In this document: one piece after another, positions 35,588 to 47,734 of the stretch | Position numbering within the stretch: position 1 is the first letter of the stretch | How the letters are laid out: every line of letters starts with the position of its first letter | Assembly (NCBI GenBank): GCA_963932465.1 | Contig: OZ010798.1 | Location: forward strand, 15,360,981-15,424,980 | DNA length: 64,000 nucleotides | Reading direction: 5' to 3' | From: Maratus speciosus | Lineage: Eukaryota > Arthropoda > Arachnida > Araneae > Salticidae | Made by a program: the position numbers and the translations under genes | Notes under the pieces: model-generated | Seen by the model: only the letters and a program-made list of their open reading frames with translations | The model's database searches: none | Told to the model about the DNA's origin: nothing

Positions 35588-35830
35588 TTGCATTACGTTT
35601 TGTTGAAAAACATCATAAACAGGTTTGAAGTGAAAGATTATGAAAAACAAAGGACAGTTCTAAACAAAAGGTTTAAATTTTATAAAGTTAACTACGACTA
35701 CATCTCAGGGTCTGAAAGTACGTGGTATACCGATTTCAAATACGCTATAAAATTAATCGCAGTTTCTCCTCCAAAGTTAAAAGATCTGTTAAGGGGCTAC
35801 TTCTGTCAAGCGAAAAGGCCCGCTAGCTAA
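35588..35830 (+). pseudogene. Open frame between the Penelope domains
   Basis: An 80-codon frame, rich in K, Y and F, lies between the reverse transcriptase and endonuclease pieces. Part of it reads YEKQRTVLNKRFKFYKVNYD. Its last part enters the foldback at 35790. I do not recognise a domain; it may be linker sequence of the Penelope protein or chance. Confidence 0.25.
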
Positions 35831-36226
35831 TGCTAATCTTATGAAAGAAATTTATAAAGATATCTCGTTTGCATTTCAATATTTTTATATGATTTTTTTT
35901 TTTTTTTGCATTGGATAGCAGAGGTCGATCTATACAAAAGCCGCTTTTTATTACTTTTTTGATTTTGATTTTGATTTTGATTTTTTTTAGGAAGATGCTT
36001 TCACTCTCGAAACCGGTTCTGAAAATGAAAGTGTCTTCATTAAAAATATACCTGTAAACAAAATCGGAAAAGTAAAAAACGGCTTTTGTACAGATCGATC
36101 CTAGCTATCCAATCCAAAAAAAGTCAGTTAAAAATATTGAAATGCAAACGAGAAATCATTATAAATTTCTTCCATGGGATTAGCATTAGCGAACGGGTCT
36201 TTTCGCTTGACTGAAGTAGACTCATA
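35790..36226. repeat. Foldback between the Penelope domains
   Basis: CTTCTGTCAAGCGAAAAG at the left is mirrored by CTTTTCGCTTGACTGAAG at the right; ATATTGAAATGCAAACGAGA is mirrored likewise. The arms are about 180 bases, around a centre carrying (GATTTT)n at about 35956-35982. The arms interrupt the normal reverse-transcriptase-to-endonuclease spacing. Confidence 0.85.
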
Positions 36227-36237
36227 AATAAAAAAAA

Positions 36238-36590
36238 GTGATCCTGCCCAAGCTATCAATAGATCAGAGGGTAAACATTGTACCTTTCAAAAAAGGAAAT
36301 AAAGATTTTGTCTATACAGGTACGACAATGAGAGAATTTCGAGATAGAATAAAAGAACATGAAGCAGATCTCAGAATAAATAGGCCCCATACTGGATTAG
36401 CAAGATTAGCTCAAATTCAACCTATAAAAATAGATTTTAAAAATCCAAAATTATATTTCCTACAAGTAATTACCAGGAAGCCATTATAAGAGAATCCCTT
36501 GAAATCCTTTCCAATAAAGACATAGTTTGTAACTATGCATTGTCATATGACAACCATGGAGTTAGGAAAGAATTGCTACATAGTAGATGA
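36238..36590 (+). pseudogene. Penelope-like GIY-YIG endonuclease
   Basis: The frame contains KKGNKDFVYTGTTMREFRD followed by RIKEHEADLR, matching the GIY-YIG core (VY-x-G, the catalytic arginine of R-x-K-E-H) found at the C-terminus of Penelope-like elements, where it nicks target DNA. TGLARLAQ and IDFKNPKLYFL correspond to the following helix and strand. A frame change near 36488 then gives ESLEILSNKDIVCNYALSYD, ending at TGA 36588-36590. Truncated and frameshifted, so inactive. Confidence 0.75.
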
Positions 36591-36944
36591 AGGCGTGTAT
36601 TGTTAAAATTTGAATACCTTTCCTCTCAACTTGTCTTCCATACCACCCTTAAGTGACAATGGTCTCTCCTCGACGAATAAGTGCGAAGAGAAATAGCAAC
36701 ATTTAAATAACCACTGAAGATAACCGTGTGAATTTGGCTGAAAATGTTTTGAGATTTTAATGGATTTGTAATGTATTTTAATGGGTTTTAAATAGTTTTA
36801 TATTATATGTATGCACCTACAAGCAATTGTAGTACATTTTGTTTGTGTTTTATATGAATTTTAATTGGTTTTTGTATGTAAAGATATGGAATTGTGCAAT
36901 CCATTTTTTCAGCCACTTTCTCGTAGGCTATCATTATAAAATAT

Positions 36945-37506
36945 ACAGGGCTATTACAAATGATGGACCCTTTAAAACAAAAAACATATTTTCCGAAATA
37001 CTGCACAGATTACAATAAGAGATACATGAGTTTAAACAGAAATATACTAAGTTCTTTCAGTTACAAATGTTCGACTGCGTGACCCTTTTGTTACGCGGCA
37101 TACGTCCAATCTGTAATCGAGTTCGTTCCAAATATTTTGTAGCATCACTCTGTCAATTGTTTTGAAAGCTTCTCAAATGCGTTCTTTAAGTTCTGAACAC
37201 TTTGTTTTCGGCATGGGTGGTACATAAACAATGTCTTTGACACTGTCAGAACTTAAGAACGCATTTGTGCAGAATTCAGAACCATTGACAAAGTGGTGCT
37301 ACAAAATGTTTGAGACGAACTGGATTACAGATTGGACGTATGCCATGTAACAAGAGGGTCACATATCGAACATTTGTAACTGAAAAAAACATGGTATATT
37401 TCTCTTTAAATTCATGTATCACTTATTGCAATATGTGCAGTAGTTTCGAAAATATGATTTTTTTTTTTTTTTTTAATTCAGGCCCATCATTTGTAATAGC
37501 CCTGTT
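36945..37506. mobile_element. Foldback element made of two transposase tails
   Basis: CAGGGCTATTACAAATGATG begins the left end after TA and is mirrored at the right end. On the minus strand about 37060-37230 reads PPMPKTKCSELKERI, then LQNIWNELDYRLDVCRVTKG, a C-terminus that recurs in arthropod DDE transposases. The plus strand of the right half (about 37215-37380) encodes a diverged copy of the same tail (SELKNAF, then YKMFETNWITD). The element is therefore two transposon 3' ends joined head to head. Confidence 0.75.
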
Positions 37507-38274
37507 TATACAAAGCTTTGTTTCCGATGGCAGTTACAACATTTAAATGCTTTTAGAACTTAATTATCAATTAATAAATTGATTTTAAGGCATTTTCCCG
37601 TTAGCCGAGGGCAGGTAAAAATCGTTCAATAACCTTTATCATTACAATCGTTTACGAGTTGCAAAAACAGTGCAGTTGATACGAAAAAACCATGCTGGCT
37701 CACAAATAGGTCAATTGGCTGCGACACAGCAACAACGAAACATTTTAAATAGTAAGATGTAGAAAAATAAAATTAAGAATGTAATAATTATCAAAATATA
37801 CGTTGTAATCTATTAATAATTTAATATTAAATTATGATTACACATTGAGAAAACAATTTAGAAATACTTAAAAAATAGTTTAAATAAAGCCTGTTTTCCT
37901 TTCCTATTGCCCTATCTTAATAAAGGAAAAAGAAAAGGGCCGAGTTAAACTAATGGAATTGAGCTCAATGGCTATTCATACTAATTTTAAATTATACTCT
38001 TATTTCAAAGAATAATGCTCCTCGAAAAATAAATTAAGGGGTATTAACCCCACCCGCGTTTCCACCTTTGTACTTAACGAATGAACCTCCAAATCTAATC
38101 AGGGAAGCGTCTTATCAGAATAAACCTGCATACCAAATTTGAAGCAAATCGGATAATTCTGCATGAAAAACCCATTTATTTAATGCAAGGGGTGGAGGGG
38201 TTTCTTTGTTGATATCGTTATCATTTTTGATCCAACCAAAAAAAGAAAAAAAAAATCCCATCAAAATTAACTTT
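37507..38274. other. AT-rich DNA, no gene seen
   Basis: TACCAAATTTGAAGCAAATC near 38131 is a phrase I associate with transposon-derived repeats. Nothing else is interpretable. Confidence 0.35.
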
Positions 38275-39233
38275 TTCACTTTCTTCTATCTTTACAAGAA
38301 GAATGTTTTGGATTCGAGAAAAATTTCGAATTCCGGTTTTCGTAAATTTACACGTTTTAGAAGGTCCTGAACAAGATTCAACTGTTTTTAGATAATGGCT
38401 GTCTGTGAATCTAACTGTACGGGACCAAAAAAAAAAAAACTCGTCGGATGTGACAATCCCAAAACTTTCTTCTATCTCTCATACATGTTAATACTTTCTG
38501 AAAAACGCAGCACAGCAGCTCTGCCGGTTAGGTGATTTACACCAAAATCTAATGAGAAACAACTTATGTCAATTTCTAACTGAATCTGAAGTTTGATGAA
38601 ATTACATGCATTAGTTTTTGAGATAGAGCTATTGCAAAAATCGTAAAATAAGCACCATAACAGCGCCACCTGTTCGGCAATCTACACCAAATGCTAATCA
38701 GGAACAATTTATATCAGGGACTAACTGAATCTGAAATTTGATGAAAATTCGTGCTTTAGTTCTTGAGATAGAACTATTGCGATAATCATGAATAAAATAG
38801 CACAGCAGCACCACCTCTTGGACGATTTACACTAAAAACTAAACACCACTAATTTATATCAGGGACCCATTGAATCTGAAGTTTGATGAAAATTCGCGCA
38901 TTAGTTCTTGAGATAGAGCTATTGCGGAAATCGTGTAAAACGGAGCACAGCAGCGCCAGCTGTTGAGCGATTTTCACCAAAACGTAATCAGCATCAATTT
39001 ATATCAGGACTAACCTAATCTAAAGTTTTATTAAATTCTGTTCATTAATTCTTGAGAAGAGCGCCCACAAAATTTGTATCACATACAGACAGAGTCACAG
39101 ACGGAGATTTTCTAAAAACATGTTTTTCGGGGTCTCTGAACCCTAAAAAGTGTCAATCCGTCGAATACCGGAAATCGGAAATTGTCACGAATCCAATTCT
39201 TTCTTTTTGTAAAGACAGAAGAAAGTAAAACTA
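38275..39233. mobile_element. Inverted-repeat element with a 145-bp tandem core
   Basis: The ends are inverted arms of about 65 bases sharing ACTTTCTTCT, CTTTACAA and TTGGATTCG. Inside, a unit of about 145 bases repeats four times (38505-39070), marked by GAGATAGAGCTATTGC at about 38619, 38766 and 38910 and by CAGCAGCGCCACCTGTT variants. The end sequence and the inner ACACGTTTTAGAAGGTCCTG also occur in the 537-bp array at 40730-42620. Confidence 0.75.
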
Positions 39234-39590
39234 GTCGTGGGGGGCGGGGGCATCGTAATACTTAACTATAATGGATGTGCGTAACACCAGTCTGCATTTT
39301 AAAACTTTTTTCAGATGATTTCTTATGAACAAGTTTTCCTGAATCAATTTTTGATGCTGATTCCGGAAATGACTTCCATTTTTGTCGATCACGTCAGGAT
39401 TTTACAAAAAACAAAAAGTTGTGTTATGAATATTCTAAATAATGCAATCAAAAATTTATCATAATTTCATTCAAAGTACTTCATTAAACACGTTAAAAAT
39501 ACTATAAAAAATATCCTTGTATAAGTTCATCATATTTGTTTAATAAAACGAAAAGCAAACAGTGCTCAATTAAACAAACTTTCTTCTTTC
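39234..39590. other. Stretch without recognised features
   Basis: A short G-rich run at about 39239 is followed by AT-rich DNA. Nothing coding. Confidence 0.3.
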
Positions 39591-39596
39591 TGTCTT

Positions 39597-40000
39597 TCTT
39601 GCAGATCCTCCTTCATCATTTATGTCCCTCTTCAACATTCAACAGTCGTCTGCCATCATATTTACATTCCTATTCTTCATCTCTTTGATATCCTTTTGAA
39701 AGCGCTCACTGTGCTCTTCACTGTAATGTCCCAGATATTCTGGAAAGTAGTCGATATGGGAATGCAAAAAGTGCATTTTTACACTCATATCGTTTAAACA
39801 ATATCCTTGTAATTTGGACCTTTCTTATTCCTTAGAAAGTTTTCTGAAACACATTTGAAGGTGGTTCATGCGTCTTTTTCTATCTCATTCATCGTTTTTT
39901 GAAAATCTTTGTCCTTCATCAGTTTTTTGATTTGAGGATCAACGAAAATTCCAGCTTTTTATTTTACGTGTGTGATGAAGGGAAATTTCCCTTGAATCTT
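39597..40000 (-). pseudogene. Relic of an uncharacterised arthropod repeat protein
   Basis: Read on the minus strand with at least two frame changes and internal stops, the pieces are AGIFVDPQIKKLMKDKDF, then MHFLHSHIDYFPEYLGHYSE, then ERFQKDIKEMKNRNVNMMAD and LKRDI. From memory this block order (HFLHSH, FPE-LG, SEE-ERF-QDI, NVNMMADYCW-LKRD) is common in uncharacterised, multicopy arthropod predictions, probably of transposon origin. Its function is not known to me. The copy is clearly broken. Confidence 0.6.
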
Positions 40001-40004
40001 CTAA

Positions 40005-40729
40005 ATCAACTCGGGTCGATTGCAAACAAACAATACGTGATAGAAGAAAACCAAGAACAGTTCTGTAATCTGCATAAGAAAATACATTAAAGGCAGTCAT
40101 TGATTTTTAATCATCTGAAATCATGCAGACTAGTGTAATATAAAATAGGAAAATAAAATTGCGTTAAAAAGAAACATCCTTATAACTCCAAAAATGATAA
40201 TCGTATTAACCAACCAGTTTACTGCGTCGGATTAAGCGTCTCATTTCCAATTAAAATATATCTTTGAATTGACATTTGAATGAAATGCAGGGTCATGAAA
40301 AATCAAAGAGTGTGGAAAATGGGATTTCAAATATCTCGCCAACTCGGCTATCGACTTTATTGTTTATGCAAAATTTATGATTTTTTATTTTCTTTTATAT
40401 TCACTCCTTAAAATAAACAATTTTGAAAGTTTTTATGTACCTTTTATTAAAACGAATATTTCGAGAGTCCGAAAAAAAAATAGTTCCGCATAATCGAGGT
40501 TACTGAAATTCAATAAACTTCTTCTCATTATTACATTCTAAGTGCAAAACAAATTTCAAGCCTCTATCTCAATTTGTTCGGGAGATAGGGCGTTTACAGA
40601 CACACAGACAGACGGAAGGCAATTATTATTTTTTTTAATATGTTTTTCGGAATCTTCAGTGTCTGAAACGTGTAAATCCGACAAAAAAAATCGATTTTAA
40701 AAACGATTACAAGACTTACCCTATACTAC
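40005..40729. other. Gene-free DNA leading into the 537-bp array
   Basis: ACAGACACACAGACAGACGG near 40600 and ATATGTTTTTCGGAATC near 40640 resemble phrases at about 39090-39130, so parts of the 38275-39233 element are repeated here in decayed form. No gene seen. Confidence 0.4.
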
Positions 40730-42620
40730 GTATGATGGGTAAGTAAAAAATTTCGAAAATTTTAGTAAAAGTGAAATCTAATCATCTGTTGTTGTTAGTG
40801 TCAAAATGACGTTAGCGTTACGGACGGACACGTTTGTCCTTTAGATGTACTATTATTTTTACATATATAAATAGTAAAAGAAATGTACTATTTATAGGTA
40901 AGACTCCAGGCACGAAAGAGATTCTTTAGGTTTACGGCTCAATTCTAAATTAAGCATGAAAACACTTTTCAAGTTCGAACGTGAATAATTATTTAAAGCA
41001 CCTTTTTTATGTCTAATAATTACTGCACTCTATACATGATTAAGAATGTGCCATTATTTTAGACTTAAGATATTTTTTACTGCTATCAGGATTTTTGAAA
41101 GATAGTTTCAACAGTTCTTTACTTTCATCTCTCTTTACAAGAAGAAAGTATCGGATTCGTAAAAAAATTTCGAATGTTTTGGGCGAATTTACACGTTTTA
41201 GAAGGTTCTGAACGCGATTCGACTGGTTTTCAAAAATAGCTGTCTGTGAGTCTGACTGTATGTGACAAAAAAAAAGAAGTTTTAGTAGTTTTGAAAATTC
41301 TAGTTAAAGCGAAATTTAATTGTTTGCTGTTGCCAATGTCAAAATGACGTTAGCGTTACGGACGGACACGTTTGTCCTTTAGATGTACTATTATTTTTAC
41401 ATAGTATAAATAGTAAAAGTAATGTACTATTTATAGGCAAGACTCCAGGCAAGAAAGGGATTCTTTAGGTTTACGCCTCAATTCTAAATTAAGCATGAAA
41501 ACACTTGCCAAGTTCGAACGAGAATAATTATTTAAAGCAGTTTTTTTATATTTAATAATTACTGCTCTCTATACATATTAAGAATGTGCCATTATTTTAG
41601 ACTTAAGATATTTTTTCTGCGATCAGGATTTTTGAAAGATAGTTTCCACACTTCTTTACTTTCTTCTCTCTTTAGAAGAAGAAAGTATTGGATTCGTGGA
41701 AATTTTCGAAAGTTTTCGGCGAATTTACACGTTTTAGAAGGTCCTGAACACGATTCGACTGGTTTTCAAAAATAGCTGTCTGTGAGTCTGACTGTATGTG
41801 ACAAAAAAAAAGAAGTTTTAGTAGTTTTGAAAATTCTAGTTAAAGCGAAATTTAATCGTTTGCTGTTGCCAATGTCAAAATGACGTTAGCGTTACGGACG
41901 GACACGTTTGTCCTTTAGATGTACTATTATTTTTACATGTATAAATAGTAAAAGTAATGTACTATTTATAGGCAAGACTCCAGGCACGAAAGAGATTCTT
42001 TAGGTTTACGCCTCAATTCTAAATTAAGCATGAAAACACTTGCCAAGTTCGAACGTGAATAATTATTTAAAGCAGTTTTTTTTTCATATTTAATAATTAC
42101 TGCGCTCTATACATATTAAGAATGTGCCATTATTTTAGACTTGTGATATTTTTTACTGCTATCAGGATTTTTGAAAGATAGTTTCCACACTTCTTTACTT
42201 TCTTCTCTCTTTAGAAGAAGAAAGTATTGGATTCGTGAAAATTTTCGAAAGTTTTCGGCGAATTTACACGTTTTAGAAGGTCCTGAACACGATTCGACTG
42301 GTTTTCATAGCTGTATGTGAGTCTGACTGTATGTGACAAAAAAAAAAAAGAAGTTTTAGTAGTTTTGAAAATTCTAGTTAAAGCGAAATTTAATCGTTTG
42401 CTGTTGCCAATGCCAAAATGACGTTAGCGTTACGGACGGACACGTTTGTCCTTTAGATGTACTATTATTTTTACATGTATAAATAGTAAAAGTAATGTAC
42501 TATTTATAGGCAAGACTCCAGGCACGAAAGAGATTCTTTAGGTTTACGCCTCAATTCTAAATTAAGCATGAAAACACTTGCCAAGTTCGAACGTGAATAA
42601 TTATTCAAAGCAGTTTTTTT
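40730..42620. repeat. 537-bp tandem array, about 3.5 copies
   Basis: AAAATGACGTTAGCGTTACG occurs at 40803, 41341, 41877 and 42415, a period of 536-538 bases. Each unit also has TAGATGTACTATTATTTTTA, GCATGAAAACACTT, and TTTACTTTCTTCTCTCTTTA with its near palindrome. The later copies are nearly identical; the first is more diverged. The last is cut by GC-rich hAT-like sequence at about 42621. Confidence 0.95.
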
Positions 42621-44924
42621 AATGAACGAAAGATACCTTGACCCGACCCAGTGTAAAAACTAAAAGTTCGGCCCCGACCCGTTTATAATTTCGCGGTTCA
42701 CGGTCCCGCCCATTCAAAAATCAGTAGAAACAGGCCCGATCAGGCCCGTACAAAAATCAATGAAATCAGGTCCTGTAAAAGTTAGTCAATTTCTAGAAAA
42801 AAAAAAAATCCGATATTTTTTTAACAGATCGTTAAAATTCTTTGAAAGGCATTGCATCTATAGTCATACAAAATTTTAGATTAGTTACAATATTTTCGGT
42901 GTATTTTAGATTACTTTATACTCTGTATATTTTAGATTACAATGTGTTCGCAAGTCGTAGAATGCGGAATAAGTAACAATAATGATCGCTTAGACTCTTA
43001 AACTATTACATTCAAATAAATATTCATTAAATAAATTAAAGTATTTTGGAATAAATGAAAAAAGAGGGTTAGAAACATCATAACTTTTAAAGCTGTGTAA
43101 TAAAAGAAAGGAGATTTTTGAAAATATTCCTCTGTAATTTATTAAAGCATATTTCGATATTGCTGACAGAAGTTTATTATTGTTATTACTATTTTTATAG
43201 AACAAATTGCTTGGCCAAAAGTCGTGGACACAATTAAGTCTAGTTCTGGCCTGGCCCGAGTCTGCTGAAAAAAACTAAGCCTAGGCTGAGACACCATGTA
43301 ACTGACCTATGCAGATGTCTACACTAACACTGCGCATGTAATAGTTCTGTTTAGTTGTTGTCAAGCTAGCTTCAGCTCGTGCAGTACATTTATACTTATT
43401 TTCCCCGCAGATATTGAATAATATTTAAGTTCATTAAAAATTGCTCCATTTTGTTCGACTTAGTTTGAATTTTAAATTTGTCATATCCGGGCGGTCGACT
43501 CGCTTAACCCTTTATGACTCGACGATACTTTAAAGTACCATTAAAATAACTTGTTATAAAATTCATTTAATACATCGATTAGTAGTAATACAGTTTAGAA
43601 TGATTTATAGATACTTTACTTTATCTTGTTCCAAAAGCATTATGAGTTGCACCAAACAAAAACATTTTTAAAAGGATGATTTATTTTTGCTTTTGCATCT
43701 TTTCAGTTTTCTGGACCTTGAAGGATTTGGGGGGGGGGGGGGGGGGGGGTTCAGTTCGGAAATTTTTCTATATTTCTATTGTAAGAACGTTATATTTGTA
43801 CATTTCCTAATTCTACAAAATACAAAAAAATATATTTTAATCGGTCAGATACCTTTGAAAGTGTCCAAAAATATTTTTTTTTACTTAATAGCTTATATTA
43901 AAATTTTATTCTTAAGGAACATTTAAAAAGAAACCCCATTCAAAAATTCGCTTTAGAAGGGAAGTTATGACGAAAACAGTTGGAGATCTCTTTATGTTAT
44001 CAAGGGACAATTGGATCTTTAAAGTCAATTTTCTCAAAACGTTGAATTTGGTCACTGCGCGCATGATTTCTAAGAAATGGCTGGATAGAATTTCATGAAA
44101 TTTTAAACAAAAGTAACAACCTTATAGATGCACAAAATAACCTACTATTATGTTCATCAAGTAACAAATTTAGAAATTATGACTATTTTTATACAAAATA
44201 ATTTCAAAATTTTGTGATTTTTGATTTTACATTTATTTTCTCAAAAACTAATCATTATATTTTTTTTAGTGTAGGTCATTTTAAACACATATTATATCCC
44301 TACTCAATAAAAAATTTTTGTCTCACTCTGACAATTTATTTATGAGAAATCATGCGCGCAAGATATACAAGGTGAATTCGTTTATTAAAAAACATTAAAT
44401 TTCAAATGAAGTTAAAAAAAATTTTATATGCATCTAGACTTTTTTTCAGAACATTAACGATTAGCCTATGACTCTTTTAATGTGTATTTAAAATTTCATG
44501 TCCAAAAGTTAATCAGATGCGGAGTTATAGCAATCCATATCAATGTCTCATTTGCATTCATTTTCTCAGCTTCAAAGGTACCTGACCCCTTAAATAAAAG
44601 ATTTGAATGGAATTATAAATATTGCCCAAAATCCCTATGAATTCAAAGTTCATTAATAAATTTTAATTGTCAAACTCCTTCTAAAATTTATTAAATGATT
44701 GAGTCAGTCTTCTAATGCAGTTTCAAAAATTCACTAAAAATGCTTTAGAAGATGAAATGTTCATGAATTCATAATTTGGGACATAAAGGGTTAATTTTTT
44801 TATCGGCCCGGCTGGATCATTTCATTTTTTTGATTGGCCTAACCCTACACGTTAAAAAATTTCATTTAGCCGGCCCGTTGAATACGCGCCGTGAGTCAAG
44901 TCTGGGTCCATGCAGACTTCTAAG
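42621..44924. mobile_element. GGCCCGG-rich hAT-like remnants, split by a TTAA element
   Basis: 42621-43320 carries CGACCC, GGCCCGATCAGGCCCGT and CTGGCCTGGCCCGAG blocks and ends near GCAGATGTCTA. 44795-44924 ends GGGTCCATGCAGACTTCTA. Both resemble the right end of the element at 26298-27256. Between them lies a TTAA element (43508-44790). Two right-hand ends are present, so at least two copies are joined; a clean left tip was not found. Confidence 0.55.
43508..44790. mobile_element. 1283-bp TTAA-site element, CCCTTTATG ends
   Basis: TTAA lies at 43504-43507 and 44791-44794; the tips CCCTTTATGACTCG and, reversed, CCCTTTATGTCCC match. The outer parts match 54007-54541, but this copy has about 700 extra bases in the middle. 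A run of about 21 G lies at 43729-43749. The 79-codon frame over the G run is chance. Confidence 0.8.
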
Positions 44925-46231
44925 TAGAGATGAACCGAAAATTCGGTTTCGTTTTCGGTCCAACATTTGAGTTTCGCCGAAAAATCGTTTTCGACGAAAA
45001 TGCTATCAAAAATTCGATCTGACTGAAACTATCTGTATTCCAAAAATCTGGTTTCTTTCTTTGGAAATTTTCAACATGTCTCATTGATTGGAGATGTATC
45101 GGCTCCAATGAGAGATTATTTATTGCTATGAACTTCACTGTTTATAACGATCAGCCATGGCGGATTCAAGACGTGAGTGCTAATTATAAAGCAAGAAATG
45201 CATATATGACTAAACTTTCAAGACACTTTTCAGTATAAAAGTATATTCTAGATCATTTACAAAAATCATTATAAAAGATAAATAGAGATATACATGCCTA
45301 AACATTTTTTAATTCTCTGAAATTTGTGTAATTAGAAAATCATTTTGTATGATGACTTAATTACATTTCCTTTTATATGAAAATAAAGTGTATTGGTCTG
45401 AGGCACAGAGAACAGCTTGAGTCACCCGTATAATTTTACGTATAATCTAATATATAAAAATGAAAATTTGTCTGTCAGTAATGCTATACAAATCCACAGT
45501 TTGGAAGCCATAACTGTGAAATTTTACGTACATGTGAATTAAAGCACGGCCGAGGCAAATGAAGCAATCCGGAATCGAAATAATTTATAGATAACTTTTA
45601 ATTAATAAAAAAACACCCATTTAATCAAATCTAAACATTTTTCGTTATAGCAGCTGCCAACAAATAAACATTCACAATACAATTCTTTTTTTTTTTTTCA
45701 TTCAACCCGTAATTGCGTGAGTTCTTAAGCCAATGTGAGATATGCATATTACGTACGCCACGTTGCAATACTAAAAAGCTCCAGCGAGTATTACGATGAT
45801 TCTTTTACCTCAAATGCAAATAATTAGAGATTATTTAATTGCGCTTAATTATTACATTTAAAAAATATATAAAGACAAACGTTTTATCAGAAATATTAGC
45901 AAAACTTTTTATTCTATTGATTCCCTTATTCCAAAGATATCGTTTTATCGCCTGCTGCCATAGTAACATGATAAATTAAATTTCATTTTTAAAAAAATGC
46001 GCAGTAGTAGAAAAATATTTTACTAAATCGAATAGTTATTTTTAATTTTGGTTTTAGAATTAAATTTATGAACTCCCGTGCGTAGAGCGGGTTAAACAGC
46101 TAGTTAATTAATAATTATGTATATCTATGCGCGTATTAACTATTTTTTAAAAAATTAGACATTTTCGTTTACGTTTCCGGTTTCGGCCGGAAATAGGAAA
46201 ATTACCGAAATTCGGTTTTGGTCGATCCTTA
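44925..46231. mobile_element. hAT element, 1307 bp, with nested Helitron
   Basis: CTTCTAAG and CTTCTAAA (44917-44924 and 46232-46239) form an 8-bp duplication with one change. The tips TAGAGATGAACCGAAAATTC and, reversed, TAAGGATCGACC are followed by GAAATTCGG/CCGAATTTCGG sequence. It is the best copy of the family also seen at 11148-12238 and, as an end only, at about 49605-49680. A Helitron occupies 45446-46103. Confidence 0.85.
45446..46103 (+). mobile_element. Complete non-autonomous Helitron, 658 bp
   Basis: It starts A|TCTAATATATAAAAATG and ends CAGCTAG|T, the A-T insertion rule of Helitrons. CCCGTGCG..GCGGG just before the end can form the usual hairpin. There is no coding capacity. 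The same sequence starts again at 57744 and continues after 63670, and a relative sits inverted at 54750-55308. Confidence 0.9.
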
Positions 46232-46239
46232 CTTCTAAA

Positions 46240-46620
46240 GGCCGGTCTCCGATTTGTATAACCTTGAACCCAAAGGCAGAATACTGTCCATTAATATTAC
46301 AGTGAACAATCGGTCACCCTTACTTTCAGAGCAATATTCTCGAAACAGCGATTTCCCAGTTTGGCGCCTTTGGCACCCTGCCAGCAGTATCTGTGTACTG
46401 CGGTGAAAAAAAGATAAAACGTCCGAGAGGAAAGCAGGGAGAGAGAGAGTAGTAATTCAATTTACTCGAATGAATGAAAGTTTAAATCTTAATTCAGCAC
46501 CTTATTAGCACATGCTACGATAACCGTATAGTTAGAGATTAAGCTTGTAATTCCAGATAATCGTATTTTAATAAGTTTCAAGATTTCTTAACGATTTGCC
46601 GAAAGAATCAATAACGGAGT
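46240..46620. other. Unassigned DNA before the satellite
   Basis: It has slightly higher GC than the flanks and includes a short (GA)n run near 46440. No gene or element end recognised. Confidence 0.3.
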
Positions 46621-47734
46621 TTAGAATAAGATGATTCAAGCTTTACAGTCATGAATGAAAGCAGGCATAAAGTTGTTCTCATGATCGTACTCAGGATTTC
46701 CGTCAGGGGAAAGGGGGGTGATCCCGATATCTATTAGTTATACGGAAAAATTGTTTTTTCGAACTTTCACAGTTTAAAAGTCGTTGCAAAAACGTGCTTC
46801 TCAAAACTAAATGTGCATGAAGAGAAGAGTAAAAGGATTCACGTTTACCAGTCATGAATGAAAGCAGGCATAAAGTTGTTCTCATGGGCGTACGCAGGAT
46901 TTTCGTTAGGTCAAAAGTGGGGAGGAGGGCGATCCCCTTGTGTATAAGTTTTATAGAAAGATTGTTTTTTTCGAAATTTCAAAGTTTAAATCCTGTTCTT
47001 GTTTATGCAAGGCTTAAAAAAACACACTGCTAAAAACTATGTGTGCATGAAGAGTAGAATACGTTTTCCAGTCGTGAATGATTCCAGGCATAAAGTTGTT
47101 CTCATGCTCGTACGCAGGATTTTCGTTAGGGGAAAGGGGTTGATCCCGATACTCCTTAGTCAAAGTTTTATGGAAAGATTGCTTTTCCAAACTTTTAAAG
47201 TTTAAACCATATTCTTATTTAAGCAAGGCTTGAAAAAAACATACTGCTAAACACTATATGGGTATGAAATGTAGAATAAAACGATTTACATTTTCCAGAC
47301 ATGAATGAAAGCAGGCATAAAACTGTTCTCATTGGCGTACGCAGGATCGCAAGAGGGGGGGGGGATCCCGATCCCCCTTAGTAAAAGTTTCATGGAAAGA
47401 TTTTTTTTTGAACTTTCAAAGTTCAAATTCTGTTCTTGTAACAAAGCTTTGCAAAAACACACTTCGCCAAACTAATTGTGCATGAAGAGAAGAGCAAAAC
47501 GATTCACGTTTTCTAGTTATGAATGAAAGCAGGTATAAAGTTTTTCTCATAGGCGTACGCAGGATTTTCGTTAGGTCAAAAGTGGAGGAGGGGGGGGGGG
47601 GGTATCCCAATCCCTTTAGTATAAGTTTTATGGAAAGATTGTTTTTTCGAACTCTGTTCTTGTTTAAACAAGGCTTAGAAGAAACACGCTTCACAAAACT
47701 AAATGTGCATGATGAATAGAATAAAACGATTCAT

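Noticed and set aside
43729..43749. Run of about 21 G as a possible G-quadruplex regulator
   Set aside because: It is a homopolymer inside a non-autonomous element, variable among related copies (compare 54220-54238); slippage explains it.
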